Below are positions 11,352 to 22,164 of a DNA stretch of 64,000 nucleotides, piece after piece. The notes beneath the pieces were generated by a model. The model was not told the DNA's origin and made no database searches. It saw only the letters and a program-made list of their open reading frames with translations. The translations under genes and the position numbers were made by a program. How positions within the stretch are numbered: position 1 is the first letter of the stretch; each line of letters begins with the position of its first letter. The DNA comes from Aegilops tauschii subsp. strangulata (Eukaryota > Streptophyta > Magnoliopsida > Poales > Poaceae): positions 377,439,054-377,503,053 of the forward strand of contig NC_053041.3 of the NCBI RefSeq assembly GCF_002575655.3, read 5' to 3'.

Positions 11352-12116
11352 AATAGATCATACATATTTATAGAGCATTTTTTATTGCTTGAACCGATGA
11401 CAACTTATTTGAAGGATCTTACTCAATCCATAGGTAGGTATGGTGGACTCTCATGGCAAAACTGGTTTAAGGGATGTTTGGAAGCACAAGTAGTATCTAC
11501 TTGGTGCAAATAATTTGGCTAGCATGAGAGGGAAAGGCAAGCTCAACATGTTGGATTATCCATGACAATATAACTTCTATTTGGATATAAGAAAACGTAA
11601 CCCATTATGTTTGTCTTCCTTGTCCAACATCAACTTTTTAGCATGTCATATTTTAATGACAATTACAAAAGATGTCAAAGATAGTATATTTATATGTGAA
11701 GCCTCTCTTTCTTTATTACTTTCTATTAATTCCAACAATGACCAAAACTATATTTGTCAACTCTTAACAACTTTAATTCATCATACTCTTTATATGTGAA
11801 GTCATTACTCTCCATAAGATCAATATATGATCTTTTTATTTCTTTTTATTCTTTCCTTTTATTTAATTCCGTCAAGATCATAGTAAGAAAGCAAAGCCCT
11901 CAACTCAAACCACTCTTTATTATATATCTCAAGGACTCGATTACATAGATAGAGATCGAAAGCTAGATCATACTAAAACTTTATTCTACTAGATCAAGAT
12001 ATAATCAAAAGGATCGAACTAAGAAAAAGATAAGGTAAAGATGTGATGGTGATACGATACCGGGGCACCTCCCCCAAGCTTGGCAGTTGCCAAGGGGAGT
12101 GCCCATACCCATGTAT

Positions 12117-12503
12117 TTATGTCTCATTCTTCGGAGGTGGTGATGATGGAGCTATTGATGGAGTTGTTGATGAAGTAGTGTCACACATCGAGCGTAAGAG
12201 ATGCTCCAACTTGCGAATAATGCCCTTGAGTGCGGTGATATGCTCTTGCAAGAGAATGTTTTCACGAGTCAGATATTTATTTTGCACACGAACTATTTCA
12301 ATGATCTTGAAAGCTTCAATTTCAGTAGGGGTAAGGCGATTGTAGTAGGGTTGAAGGATGTCTTCTTCTGCTGCCGGAACTTGATCTTCCGCAGCCTTCT
12401 TGATCTTATCACCCTCGTTTATTTCCCCAGGTTCTTCTCTCTTCATCTCTATCTTCATTAGCCAAGCATCGTCGCCCGCGTTGTTGGAGGAGGGGGACGA
12501 CAT
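12117..12503 (-). CDS. Accessory ORF downstream of Gypsy integrase, 128 aa, coiled-coil-like
   Basis: This is an intact frame from ATG at 12503 to a stop at 12117. The first residues are MSSPSSNNAGDD. A charged middle (EEPGEINEGDKIKKAAED) is followed by a helical stretch at about residues 58-105 (EAFKIIEIVRVQNKYLTREN and RKLEHLL) with leucine/isoleucine spacing that suggests a coiled coil, then a Ser/Thr/Pro-rich tail. It has no transmembrane segment or signal peptide, so it is not an envelope-like protein. It lies where env or other extra ORFs sit in retroviruses. While gag and pol here are full of stops, this frame is clean, though short ORFs survive by chance more easily. A TATA box and a possible splice acceptor precede it. 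Its function is unknown. Confidence 0.55.
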   Translation of the reverse strand: MSSPSSNNAGDDAWLMKIEMKREEPGEINEGDKIKKAAEDQVPAAEEDILQPYYNRLTPTEIEAFKIIEIVRVQNKYLTRENILLQEHITALKGIIRKLEHLLRSMCDTTSSTTPSIAPSSPPPKNET

Positions 12504-12522
12504 GATGCCTGGCCTTGAAACC

Positions 12523-12601
12523 TCTGGCAGAAAATAGATCGAAACAAGAACAGGAGATATTGTCGTGGTATGGTGGTCAAAACTTTCGGGAGATTATATA
12601 G
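12523..12601 (-). promoter_or_regulatory. Possible internal promoter and splice acceptor before the accessory ORF
   Basis: On the minus strand a CTATATAATC TATA-like box (12592-12601) lies about 90 bases upstream of the accessory ATG, and a pyrimidine-rich TCTATTTTCTGCCAG (about 12527-12541) gives a good-looking plant 3' splice site about 25 bases before it. Either could produce a subgenomic transcript for the ORF. Both are predictions from sequence alone. Confidence 0.4.
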
Positions 12602-12655
12602 TGAATTTTTACCGACCAAAAGAAGTATCGTGCAAGAAAACGGAGTTCAGAGGGC

Positions 12656-12732
12656 ACACGAGGTGGCCACAAGGACGGGGGGCACGCCCGGGGGGGTAGG
12701 CCGCGCCCTCCACCCTTGTGGTGGCCTCGTGT
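12656..12732 (-). repeat. Long GC-rich inverted repeat (hairpin) inside the Gypsy element
   Basis: The arms ACACGAGGtggCCACAAGG (12656-12674) and CCTTGTGGtggCCTCGTGT (12714-12732) pair over two blocks of 8 bases separated by a 3x3 mismatch. The loop is a GC-rich CGCCC-type stretch that can itself fold. The hairpin lies about 55 bases upstream of the TATA-like box at 12593-12600. Equivalent hairpins occur in the LTRs of this window. Confidence 0.75.
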
Positions 12733-13099
12733 CTCTTTCGAACTACTTTTAATTTTCCTAATTTTTTAAATATTCCAAAACAGAGAAAAATTGCTATTGG
12801 AAATGTTCTGGAGTCGGTTTACTTACCGTACGACGTACCTATTCCTTTTCGGAGTCTGAAACAGTCTGGAAAGTGTCCCTTATGTACTCCTCCGGTGGTA
12901 TGGTTTAAATTATGGTCTCAACATTTATGGGAGTACCTGAGATATAATGTTTGATTCTTTGACAGCTTACCACCTTCGGATTTGTTCCTTCGGCTTTGTT
13001 GATTTTTATGGCACCGGAATGATAGACCTCCTCGATAATGTAAGGACCTTCCCATTTAGAGAGAAGCTTTCCTGCTAAAAATCTTAAACGAGAGTTGTA

Positions 13100-14043
13100 T
13101 CACAAAACATGATCACCTACATTAAACTCACGCTTTTGTATCCTCTTTTCATGCCATCTTTTAACTTTTTCTTTAAACAACTTGGCATTCTCAGAGGCTT
13201 GGGTTCTCCATTCATCAAGAGAGCTTATGTCAAATATCCTCTTCTCACCGGCAAGTTTGAAATCATAATTGAGCTCTTTAATAGCCCAATATGCCTTATG
13301 TTCTAGTTCGAGAGGTAAGTGACATGCTTTTCCATAAACCATTTTATACGGAGACATACCCATAGGGTTCTTATCTGCAGTTCTATAAGCCCATAATGCA
13401 TCATCAAGTTTCTTAGACCAATTCTTTCTAGATCTATTAACAGTCTTTTGCAAAATCAATTTAATCTCTCTATTGCTCAATTCTACTTGACCACTAGACT
13501 GAGGATGATATGGAGATGCGATTCTATGGTTAACATCATATTTAGCAAGCATTTTACGGAAAGCACCATGAATAAAATGTGAACCACCATCAGTCGTCAA
13601 ATATCTAGGGACTCCAAACCTCGGGAAAATAACTTCTTTAAGCATCTTAATAGAAGTGTTATGATCAGCACTACTAGTTGGAATAGCTTCTACCCACTTA
13701 GTAACATAATCAACAGCAACTAAAATATGTGTATACCCATTAGAGGAAGGAAAGGGTCCCATATAATCAAAGCCCCAAACATATCAAATGGTTCAATAAC
13801 AAGTGAATAGTTCATAGGCATTTCCTGACGTCTACTAATATTACCAATTCTTTGGCATTCATCACAAGACAAGACAAATTTATGAGCATCTTTAAAGAGA
13901 GTGGGCCAATAGAAACCGTATTGCAATACCTTGTGCGCAGTTCTATCTCCAGCATGGTGTCCTCCGTAAGCCTCGGAGTGGCACTTGCGTATGATCGGTT
14001 CCTATTCATGCTCGGGTACACAACGTCTAATAACACCATCTAA
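13100..14043 (-). pseudogene. Gypsy integrase, catalytic triad kept but frame broken
   Basis: The HHCC zinc domain is at about 13990-13850 (CHSEAYGGHHAGD ... CDECQR). One frameshift lies near 13765. The core then runs open for 220 codons from 13762 to 13100. In that frame Asp18 (VAVDYVTKW), Asp58 (TTDGGSHF) and Glu94 (GQVELSNRE) form a proper D,D(35)E triad. The GPFPSS and [12 protein letters not shown] motifs are typical of plant Ty3 integrases. Only the shift near 13765 and the degenerate N-terminal part prevent a full product. Confidence 0.85.
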
Positions 14044-14084
14044 TCCTTCTTTATAAAGGTGTGGATCATCCCAAAAGTAATGTC

Positions 14085-15450
14085 TTAAATCATAGAAAAA
14101 CTTTTTATTTTGCTGGTATGTGAAACTAGGTGGTATAAATTTAGCAACAATGTATTAGCATAATCAGCATACCATGGAGTATTACGAGAAGCATTTATGA
14201 CAGCTAATTGCTCATTAGGAAAGCTATCATCAATAGGCAGTGGGTCATCAAGAACATTTTCTAACCTAGACAAGTTGTCTGCAATGGGGTTCTCAGCTTC
14301 CTTTCTATCAATAATATGCAAATCAAATTCTTTTAGCAAGAGAACCCATCTAATAAGTCTAGGTTTAGCGTCTTCCTTTTCCATAAGGTATTTAATAGCA
14401 GCATGATCAGTGTGAACAGTTACTTTGGAATCAACGGTATAAGGTCTGAACTTATCACATGCAAATACAACTGCTAAAAATTCTTTTTCAGTAGTAGCAT
14501 AATTTCTCTGGGCACTGTCTAGAGTTTTACTAGCATAATGAGTAACATTCAATTTCTTATCAACTCTTTGTCCTAGAACAGCACCAGCAGCATAATCACT
14601 AGCATCGCACATAATTTCAAAGGGTAAATTCCAATCAGGCGGCTGAACAAATAGGTGCAGAAATCAAGGCCTTCTTAAGTATTTCAAATGCTTCTACACA
14701 ATCATCATCAAAAACAAAAGGGACATCTTTTTGCAAGAGATTAGTGAGAGGCCTGGAAATTTTGGAGAAGTCTTTAATAAACCTCCTATAGAAACCAGCA
14801 TGACCAAGGAAACTTCTTATACCTTTGATATCTTTAGGACACAACATCTTTTCAGTAGCATCTACGTTAGCTTTATCAAATTCAATACCTCTTTCAGAAT
14901 TTTTTTGCCCCAAGACAGTACCTTCATTAACCATAAAGTGGCACTTCTCCCAATTTAAGACAAGATTAGTTTTTTCACATCTCTGCAAGACTCGATCAAG
15001 GTTGCTTAAGCAATCATCAAAAGAGGTTTCGTAAACGGAGAAATCATCCATGAAAACCTCAACAATATTTCACAAAAGTCAGAGAATATAGCAGTCATAC
15101 ATCTTTGAAAGGTAGCAGGTGCATTGCATAAACCAAAAGGCATACATCTATAAGCAAAGGTACCGAAAGGGCATGTAAAAGTGGTTTTCTCTTCATCATC
15201 TTTTGACACAGGTATTTGAGAGAAACCAGAATAACCATATAGAAAGGAAAAATTGGTATACTTGGATAATATTTCTAGCATTTGATCAATAAAAGGTAGA
15301 GGGTAATGATATTTTCTAGTAGCTTTATTTAATTTGCGAAAATCAATTACCATTCTATAACCTATAACAATTCTTTGTGGGATCAATTCATTCTTATCAT
15401 TAGGAACAACAGTAATACCTCCTTTCTTAGGGACACAATGAACAGGACTT
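14085..15450 (-). pseudogene. Gypsy reverse transcriptase and RNase H, broken
   Basis: The RT palm starts after an in-frame TGA at about 15457 (SQ*ASPVHCVPKKGG). It includes MVIDFRKLNKATRKYHYPLPF and PFGLCNAPATFQRCM. Motif A reads FSFLYGYSGFSQIP, where the usual form is LDGYSGF, so the catalytic Asp is Tyr. A frameshift precedes the second active-site motif MDDFSVY (15051), which keeps both Asp. The connection domain includes FLGHAGFYRRFIKDFSKI. RNase H (14612-14085) keeps [36 protein letters not shown] and [10 protein letters not shown], the expected D-E-D-D set. A small break separates RT and RNase H near 14630. Confidence 0.85.
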
Positions 15451-15452
15451 GC

Positions 15453-16598
15453 TCATTGACTATCAACAATAGGATAAATTATACCTGCCTCCAGAAGCTT
15501 TAATATTTCATTTCTTACCACTTCTTTCATCTTGGGATTTAACCGTCGTTGGTGATCAACAACTGGTTTAGCATCCCGCTCCAAATTAATTTTGTGCTGA
15601 CATAGAGTGGGACTAATGCCCTTAAGATCATCAAGAGTATATCCAATAGCGGCACGGTGCTTCTTCGGAGTTTTCAATAATTTCTTTTCTTCATGTTCAC
15701 AAAGGTTAGCACTAATAATAACAGGATATATCTTCTTTTCATCAAGATAAGCATATTTCAGAGTATTAGGTAATTGTTTAAGCTCAAACAAGGGATCACC
15801 CTTAGGTGGAGGAGGATCCCCAAGGATTTCAACAGGCAAATTGTGTTTCAAAATAGGCCCTTGATTAAAGAATACTTCATCGATTTCCCTTCTTTCATTC
15901 ATAAACATATCATTTTCATGGTCTAGCAAATATTGTTCTAAAGGATCAGTAGGAGGCATGGCAATAGAAGCAAGACCAATAATTTCATCCTTACTAGGCA
16001 ATTCTTTATCATGGGGTTGTATACGAAATTTAGAGAAATTAAAATCATGAGACATATCCCCTAAACAAACAGTAACAACATCTTTCTCGCAGTCTATCTT
16101 AGCATTAACAGTGTTCAAGAAAGGTCTACCAAATATAATGGGACAAAAATTATTTTGTGGGGAAGCAAGAACAACAAAATCAGTAGGATATTTTATCTTC
16201 CCACACAAGACTTCAACATCTCCAACAATCCCAATTGGTGCTATAGTATCTCTACTATCAAGCTTAATAGTAAAATCCATATCTTCTATCTCAGCAGATG
16301 CAATATCATTCATAATCTCTTTATATAAGGAATAAGGAATTGCAATCACACTAGCACCCACATCACATAAGCCATGATAACAATGATCTCCAATTTTAAT
16401 AGAAACAACAAGCATGCCAACAACAGGTCTATGTTTATCTTTAATATCGGGTTTAGCAATCCTAGCAGCTTCATCACAGAAATAAATAACATGCCCATCA
16501 ATATTATCAATCAAAAGATCTTTAACCATAGGAATACTAGGTTCAACTTTAATTTTCTCAGCGGGTGTAGGTGTTCTAGTATAACTCTTATGAACCAC
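15453..16598 (-). pseudogene. Gypsy aspartic protease and pol N-terminus
   Basis: An open frame of 381 codons carries the retropepsin active site CDVGASVIAIP (about residues 77-87) and the second protease motif IIFGRPFLNT. It continues into the RT N-terminus (HRRLNPKMKEVVRNEILKLL) and ends at SQ* where other copies would read SQW, so the stop is a TGG to TGA change. The frame upstream (16598-16690) joins gag. Confidence 0.8.
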
Positions 16599-16694
16599 AG
16601 TTGAAGCTTTAGCATGATCCTTTATTCTAACAGGAAAAGGTGGTTTCTTAATATAAGCCGTAGGAACAATAGGATCAACACTATAAGTAATAGT

Positions 16695-17579
16695 TTATTC
16701 TTCAACTTTAATAGGTTCTACTACTTTAACTTCAATGGTAGGATAATATTTAAACCACTTCTCCTTAGGGAGATCAACATGAGTAGCAAAGGATTCACAG
16801 AAAGAAGCTACTATCTCAGAGTCAAGTCCATATATAGTGCTAAAATCATGAAAAGCATCGGTATCCACAAAAGATTTAACACACTCAAACTTAAGGTTTA
16901 TACCTGACTCCTTACCTTTGTCGAGTTCCCAATATTCATAGTTGCATTTAATTCTTTCCAATAAATCCCATTTGAATTCAATAGTCTTCTTCATAAAAGA
17001 ACCGGTACAATAAGTATCGAGCATGGATCGATCATTATGAGAAAGCCGAGCATAAAAATTATGAATAATAATTTCTCTTGAGAGCTCATGATTGCGGCAT
17101 GAATATAAAATTGACCTAAGCCTCCCCCAAGCTTGAGCGATACTTTCTCCTTCACGAGGTCAAAAGTTATATATATATATATAATTCCGATCACGATGAA
17201 GCAGATGCATAGGATAAAACTTCTGATGAAATTCCAATTTCAATCGGTTGTAGTTCCAAGATCCAATATCATCACATAGCCTATACCATGTCAATGCCTT
17301 TCCCTTCAAAGATAAAAGGAAAACCTTCTTCCTGACAACATCCTTGGGCATACCTGCAAGCTTAAATAATCCACAAACTTCATCCACATAGATTAGGTGC
17401 ATATCAGGATGTAATGTTCCATCTCCTACATAAGGATTAGCTAGCAGTTTCTCTATCATACCTGAAGGAATTTCATAATAAATATTTTCAGTAGGTGCAG
17501 TAGGTTGAGGAGCAACTCTTTGCTCTTCCGGTCGAGGTGAAGATACCCCGAACAAGCCCCTCAAAGGATTATTTTCCAT
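16695..17579 (-). pseudogene. Gypsy gag, broken by a TGA and frameshifts
   Basis: The start is ATG at 17579 (MENNPLRGLFG). The Retrotrans_gag region follows: KKVFLLSLKGKALTWYRL, then LKLEFHQKFYPM. At 17160-17162 the frame meets TGA after RNYIYIYNF, again at a position where Trp is expected. Gag sequence continues downstream in other frames (PREGESIAQAWGRLR, then 17024-16695). An (AT)n run at 17168-17183 encodes the YIYIY stretch. No CCHC knuckle was found. Confidence 0.75.
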
Positions 17580-17641
17580 AGTAACAAGTGACAGTAAATT
17601 TCAGCACACTATATAAATGTTTCCTTGCCAAAGGCGCTTCA

Positions 17642-17660
17642 CTCCCCGGCAACAGAGCCA
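17642..17660 (-). other. Primer-binding site of the minus-strand Gypsy element
   Basis: The minus strand reads TGGCTCTGTTGCCGGGGAG, 11 bases inside the LTR edge at 17672. It differs by a few bases from the PBS at 881-898 and at 50190-50208, so this family uses a related but not identical primer site. Confidence 0.75.
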
Positions 17661-17671
17661 GAAAAGAGTCT

Positions 17672-19176
17672 TGATGGCCCACAATTATAGGGGATCTATC
17701 GTAGTCCTTTCGATAAGTAAGAGTGTCGAACCCAACGAGGAGCAGAAGGAAATGACAAGCGCTTTTCAGTAAGGTATTCTCTGCAAGCACTGAAATTATC
17801 GGTAACAGATAGTTGTATGATGAGATAATTCGTAACGGGTAACAAGTAACAAAAGTAAAGAAGGTGCAGCAAGGTGGCCCAATCCTTTTTGTAGCAAAGG
17901 ACAAGCCTGGACGAACTCTTATATAAAGCAAAGCGCTCCCGAGGACACATGGGAATTATTGTCAAGTTAATTTTCATCATGCTCATATGATTCGCGTTCG
18001 TTACTTTGATAATTTGATATGTGGGTGGACCGGTGCTTGAGTGCTGCCCTTCCTTGTACAAGCCTCCCACTTATGATTAACACCTCCCACAAGCATCCGC
18101 AACTACGAAATAAGTATTAAGGTAAACCTAACCATAGTATGAAACATATGGATCCAAATCAGCCCCTTATGAAGCAACGCATAAACTAGGGTTTAAGCTT
18201 CTGTCACTCTAGCATCCCATCATCTACTTATTACTTCCCAATGACTTCCCCTAGGCCCAAACAATGGTGAAGTGTCATGTAGTCGACGTTCACATAACAC
18301 CACTAGAGGAGAGACAACATACATATCATCAAAATATGGAACGAATACCAAATTCACATGATTACTTATAACAAGACTTCTCCCATGTCCTCAGGAACAA
18401 ACGTAACTACTCACAAAGCATATTTATGATCAAGATCAGAGGAGTATTAATTATCATTAAGGATCTGAAAATATAATCTTCCACCAGATAAACCAACTAG
18501 CATCAACTACAAGGAGTAATCAACACTACTAGCAACCCACAGGTACCAATCTGAGGTTTTGAGACAAAGATCGGATACAAGAGATGAACTAGGGTTTGAG
18601 AGGAGATGATGCTGGTGAAGATGTTGATGGAGATTTACCCCCTTCGATTAGAGGATCATTGGTGATGACGATGGCGATGATTTCCCCCTCCCGGAGGGAT
18701 GTTTCCCCGGCAGAACAGCTTCGCCGGAGCCCTAGATTGGTTCTGCCCAGGTTCTGCCTTGAGACGGCAGCGCTTCGTCCCGAAAGCTTCCTTCTGATTT
18801 TTTTCCAGGTCAAAACACACCATATAGAAGAAGATGGGTGTCGGAGGCCTGCCAGGGGGCCTACAAGGACGGGGCGCGCGCCCTCCACCTTTGTGGCTGC
18901 CTGGTGGCCCCCCTCTAGTGCTTTCTTTGCCCAATATTTGTTATATATTCCAAAAATATTCTCCGTTAAGTTTCAGGACTTTTGGAGTTGTGCAGAATAG
19001 GTCTCTAATATTTGCTCCTTTTCCAGTCCAGAATTCCAGCTGCCGGCTTTCTGCCTCTTCATGTAAACCTTATAAAATAAGAGAGAAAAGGCATAAGTGT
19101 TGTGATATAATGTGTAATAATAGCCCATAATGCAATAAATATCAATATAAAAGCATGAGGCAAAATGGACGTATCA
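17672..19176 (-). mobile_element. Gypsy LTR, 1505 bp, shared by two internal regions
   Basis: The right edge reads TGATACGTCCATTTTGCC on the minus strand and the left edge gives ...GGGCCATCA. On the left lie PBS and gag. On the right (19177-19200) lies the polypurine tract AAGCTTGGGGGAGT of another internal region in the same orientation. So one LTR acts as 5' LTR to the left and 3' LTR to the right, as expected after recombination between two elements. It carries a weaker copy of the hairpin (18859-18895) and a TATATGG box at about 18821-18827. The plus-strand LTR at 46975-50178 is the same family. Confidence 0.85.
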
Positions 19177-19329
19177 ACTCCCCCAAGCTTAGACCTCGCT
19201 TGTCCTCAAGCGAAAGCCGAAATCGAAAAATATGTCCACATGTTTAGAGATAGAGGTGTCGATAAAAATAAAATACGGACATGAGGGCATCCTGATCATC
19301 CTTAAAACAACAACATATAATGCCATATA
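19177..19329 (-). mobile_element. Truncated 3' internal end (polypurine tract) of a second Gypsy copy
   Basis: The minus strand reads CGCTTGAGGACAAGCGAGG followed by TCTAAGCTTGGGGGAGT, then the LTR. The CGCTTGAGGACAAGCG part is a small perfect-arm hairpin just before the polypurine tract. Sequence changes near 19329 to a different Gypsy gag. Confidence 0.75.
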
Positions 19330-19893
19330 ATGGGTGCGCGCGTCGTCGTCGAGCAACGCCGCAACGACAACCGCCGAACTAATGGGTGCGATGGCCCCGA
19401 CGTCGACAAGCCCGCGTTCGACGATGGCGGGTGCCTGCCTTTCGAGGTTGGGTTCCCTACCTTTACTCGTGAGCTGCGGCAAGTCCGTTGGCCGTCCGCT
19501 CGCACATTCAAGCCAGAGATACCCGAGAAGTATGATGGGAGGCTGAACCTAGCAGAGTTCTTGAGCATCTACACCATCGATGTTCAAGCTATCGGGGGAA
19601 GAGATGAGAAGGTGTTCGCCAACTACTTCCCTTTGGCACTCAAGTCCAATGTGAGGTCTTGGCTGATGCTCCTGCCGGAGAACTCCATTTCGACATGGGC
19701 TGACCTGTGCCATGAGTTCATTGGCGCCTTCACGGGCGGCCATCAAGAACCAGGACGGCCCAGCAACTTGCAGCTTCTCCAACAAAAAGAAGGAGAGACT
19801 CTACGAAAGTATTTGTAGAGATTCAGCAGAGTCCACAGAAATATCCCAGATTTCCACCCAGCGGCTGTGATAGCTACCTTCCAATCCAATGTG
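19330..19893 (+). pseudogene. Gypsy gag fragment
   Basis: The frame 19330-19818 contains a Retrotrans_gag domain: RTFKPEIPEKYDGRLNLAEF, IGGRDEKVFANYFPLALKSN, WLMLLPENSISTWADLCHEF and QQKEGETLRKYL. A stop (TAG) interrupts QRFSRV at 19816, and similarity continues to ATFQSNV at about 19893, where it is cut by an inverted LTR piece. It belongs to a different Gypsy family from the minus-strand element on its left. Neither its LTR nor its pol is present. Confidence 0.8.
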
Positions 19894-20650
19894 AGCAACC
19901 GTCTAGAGAGTTTGCAGCTCTCAAGAGTAATAGCTGGAGCGTACTGGACTTAGATTCGAGTGATGCTAAACCACTATCTAATTCTTCAGCTCTAGGATTT
20001 TTCTCTCGGTGGATTTTTAACTCAAATCACCCTAGAGAGGGGGTTGCTCCACAATCTTCTAAGAATCAAACGGAGCAGCCACCGGACAAAGCCGGTGCAG
20101 GGTGGCTATTTATAGCCGCAGCCTTCCCTGATGGGAAATGGCCATTTTGGACATGCGGTCCAGCCAATGGCCAACCAACATGTTTGCAACGGTTGGATTT
20201 TTCAAGCAACAGTAACATTACTTGAGGAACAAGTAATGCTAACTCTCCAGTCCGAGACAAATCTCTCGCAGCGAAGAAGATCACAATCTCTTCCTGGCAG
20301 GTATTTGCTCGGAACACAAAGAGATTTCTCTCAAAGCTTTCATAGGATTGCGTTTAGCATCAGAGAACGTAAGCTTCGAACATTGTACCCCCCCCCCTGA
20401 ATAGTACGGTGGTCCTATGACTCAAAGAAAGAAAAGAAGAATAATGAAAAGAATACTTCGTCTTCGACTTCCTTCGGCTGCAGTCACTTCCTTCGTAAAC
20501 CACCGAACCAATTGCTTTTCGTCAACAATTTTAGGGGTCACTCTTCACAGCATAAGCTTCATGAATAATGCTCGCTGCTATGCAGGGCATATTCTTCGAA
20601 GTTTATAGCAATATCCTCATGACTTCAAGGACTTTTAAATCTGTGTGCAC
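19893..20650 (-). repeat. Inverted LTR fragment (left arm of a large inverted repeat)
   Basis: The reverse complement of this stretch aligns along its length with 23220-23990: GAGTCATAGGACC..., TGAGAGAAATCTCTTT, GGAGTTAGCATT, ATCAGGG, GCGGCTATAAATAGCCACCC and CCGAGAGAAAA. The identity is moderate, with many small differences. It lacks the outer LTR edge (CTCGGTCCTAACA at 24659), so it is truncated on its left side. A G/C homopolymer CCCCCCCCC lies at about 20390-20398. Confidence 0.75.
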
Positions 20651-20714
20651 TAGTAAACATATTAGTCCCTTACTATTTATGTCAACAATTTTCAAAACAT
20701 AAGGAGGCAAATTA

Positions 20715-22164
20715 TTGCACCAACAGAATGGTCCAGCTTTCAATGAACAGCTTCACAATTTGATGCTTGCATTCTTTGGGACCAGCCCATATGAAGGGGA
20801 GCGAACATCTTTGTTGCCAAGATTCTGGACTAAGGAACATGCAGCTTATTGTGCGCGCATTCTGTTCTGCAAGAATCGCATATTCAAGCACAAGATTCTA
20901 GATTTTGCCGAACTCGAAAGATTTCCTTGCTTTCTCTAGACAATCGAGAAAGAGCAAGTCTTTCTGAAAGGATTTCTGCGTTTTAATCATGGATGGAATC
21001 GATAAGTAATTCTTCAATTCTATGCCATTCCATATATCTTAGGAGACATTGCAGATGGCAGCACATGGGTTCTCGAATGGATGACCGACGAAGATAAGAC
21101 CATGTTCTCTAATGATCAGTTTCTAGCTTTGCTAAATATTCCTCATTGTGAAATTTATAAGGCTCATGAACACAAACTGCATTTTGGGGAAGTCGCTGAA
21201 GCTCAAATTCATATCCTGATGGGCCCCGAGCTTGTTGGTGATGCATGTACCGAAGTGAATCCAAAAAATCTGGCATATGAGAACAAAGTGTTGTTCTACA
21301 CACTCTGTAACTCTCTCACCCCTACTAACCAACCAGAAACTATTGGTGGTATCATGGCAAATGCATTTAATGCAACATATCATGGCATTCGGTATGATGT
21401 TCCCGACCTGTTCATTCAGAACATGGTCTATGCAGCTAGCGGGGCTCAAGCTTTCAAGCCGTATGCTCTGTGGATTATGTATGGATAGAGCATCTTACTA
21501 AGAAAAAGTTATTTTGTCCTCATGTGCTGAAAGTTTCACTCCTCTAGTTCCTGACACTCTGTAAATTTTAAAGGATATAGGAAAAGGAAAGACACCCATT
21601 GATGCAACCGCTCCTAATTCAGCTTGAGCCTCGAAAGTCAAGAAGGCCACTTTTGAAATCCCTTGAGATGAAAATCCTTCACTATACGAGATTTGTGTTT
21701 GCACTCAACAGGCTCTTGATAGCCATATCATGCTTGAATGCAAAGTGAAAGTGGAGAAGATGGCTAAGATAAATTTGCTTCACAATTATGCTCCCCAAAC
21801 TCTTCTACATGAGAAGGAACAAAATAAGAGCTCCTGGACTCTACTTCAAAAGCATTATACTCGTAAGCAGCTCACTGCCAAGGACATCGAGAAGAACTAT
21901 AACTATCTGGAGCGGTTTGAAATTCCTCGCATCCGAAGACAAACTCCAATTCTGCCTCAGAGGTCCGACTCCATTGATCTGCTATTTGTCAAGCCGGATG
22001 ATGAAAATGAAGACACTGCATGCACTTTGATTTACAAGCCAGATGCTCCTTGCTCTAAAGATCTCGAAGCCAAAGACGGAAGCCCTGCTCCAGCCTCGGC
22101 CTCCACCATTCCTCGTTCTGATTTGCCAAACAGTTTGACCTCTGAGGGTTCTTCGGATGAGTAG
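20715..22164 (+). pseudogene. Putative plant transposon protein (Transposase_32-like), broken
   Basis: Coding similarity can be followed in one direction through several frames: 20715-20939 (RFWTKEHAAYCARILFCKNR), 21081-21488 (DDKTMF-type start, HYGIRYDVPDLFIQN-like block) and 21730-22164 (WTLLQKHYTRKQLTAKDIEK, then an acidic DDENEDTACTL and a Pro/Ser-rich tail ending GSSDE). The stops lie near 20938, 21486, 21545 and 21626. The pattern recalls the family called putative plant transposon protein, found in non-autonomous LTR elements in grasses; the assignment is from memory. No integrase, RT or protease was seen, so the host element would depend on others for movement. Confidence 0.5.

Larger units (their letters stand above)
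11352..17671 (-). mobile_element. Minus-strand Gypsy internal region (gag-pro-RT-RH-INT-accessory ORF)
   Basis: Read right to left: PBS (17642-17660), gag (17579-16695), protease and RT start (16598-15453), RT and RNase H (15450-14085), integrase (14043-13100), a promoter-like stretch with a hairpin (12590-12732), an accessory ORF (12503-12117), the AAGCTTGGGGGAGGTGCC segment (about 12062-12079) and an AT-rich spacer down to 11352. This order is Gypsy (Ty3). The 3' LTR is not present because Copia sequence begins at 11351. The 5' LTR is 17672-19176. Confidence 0.9.
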
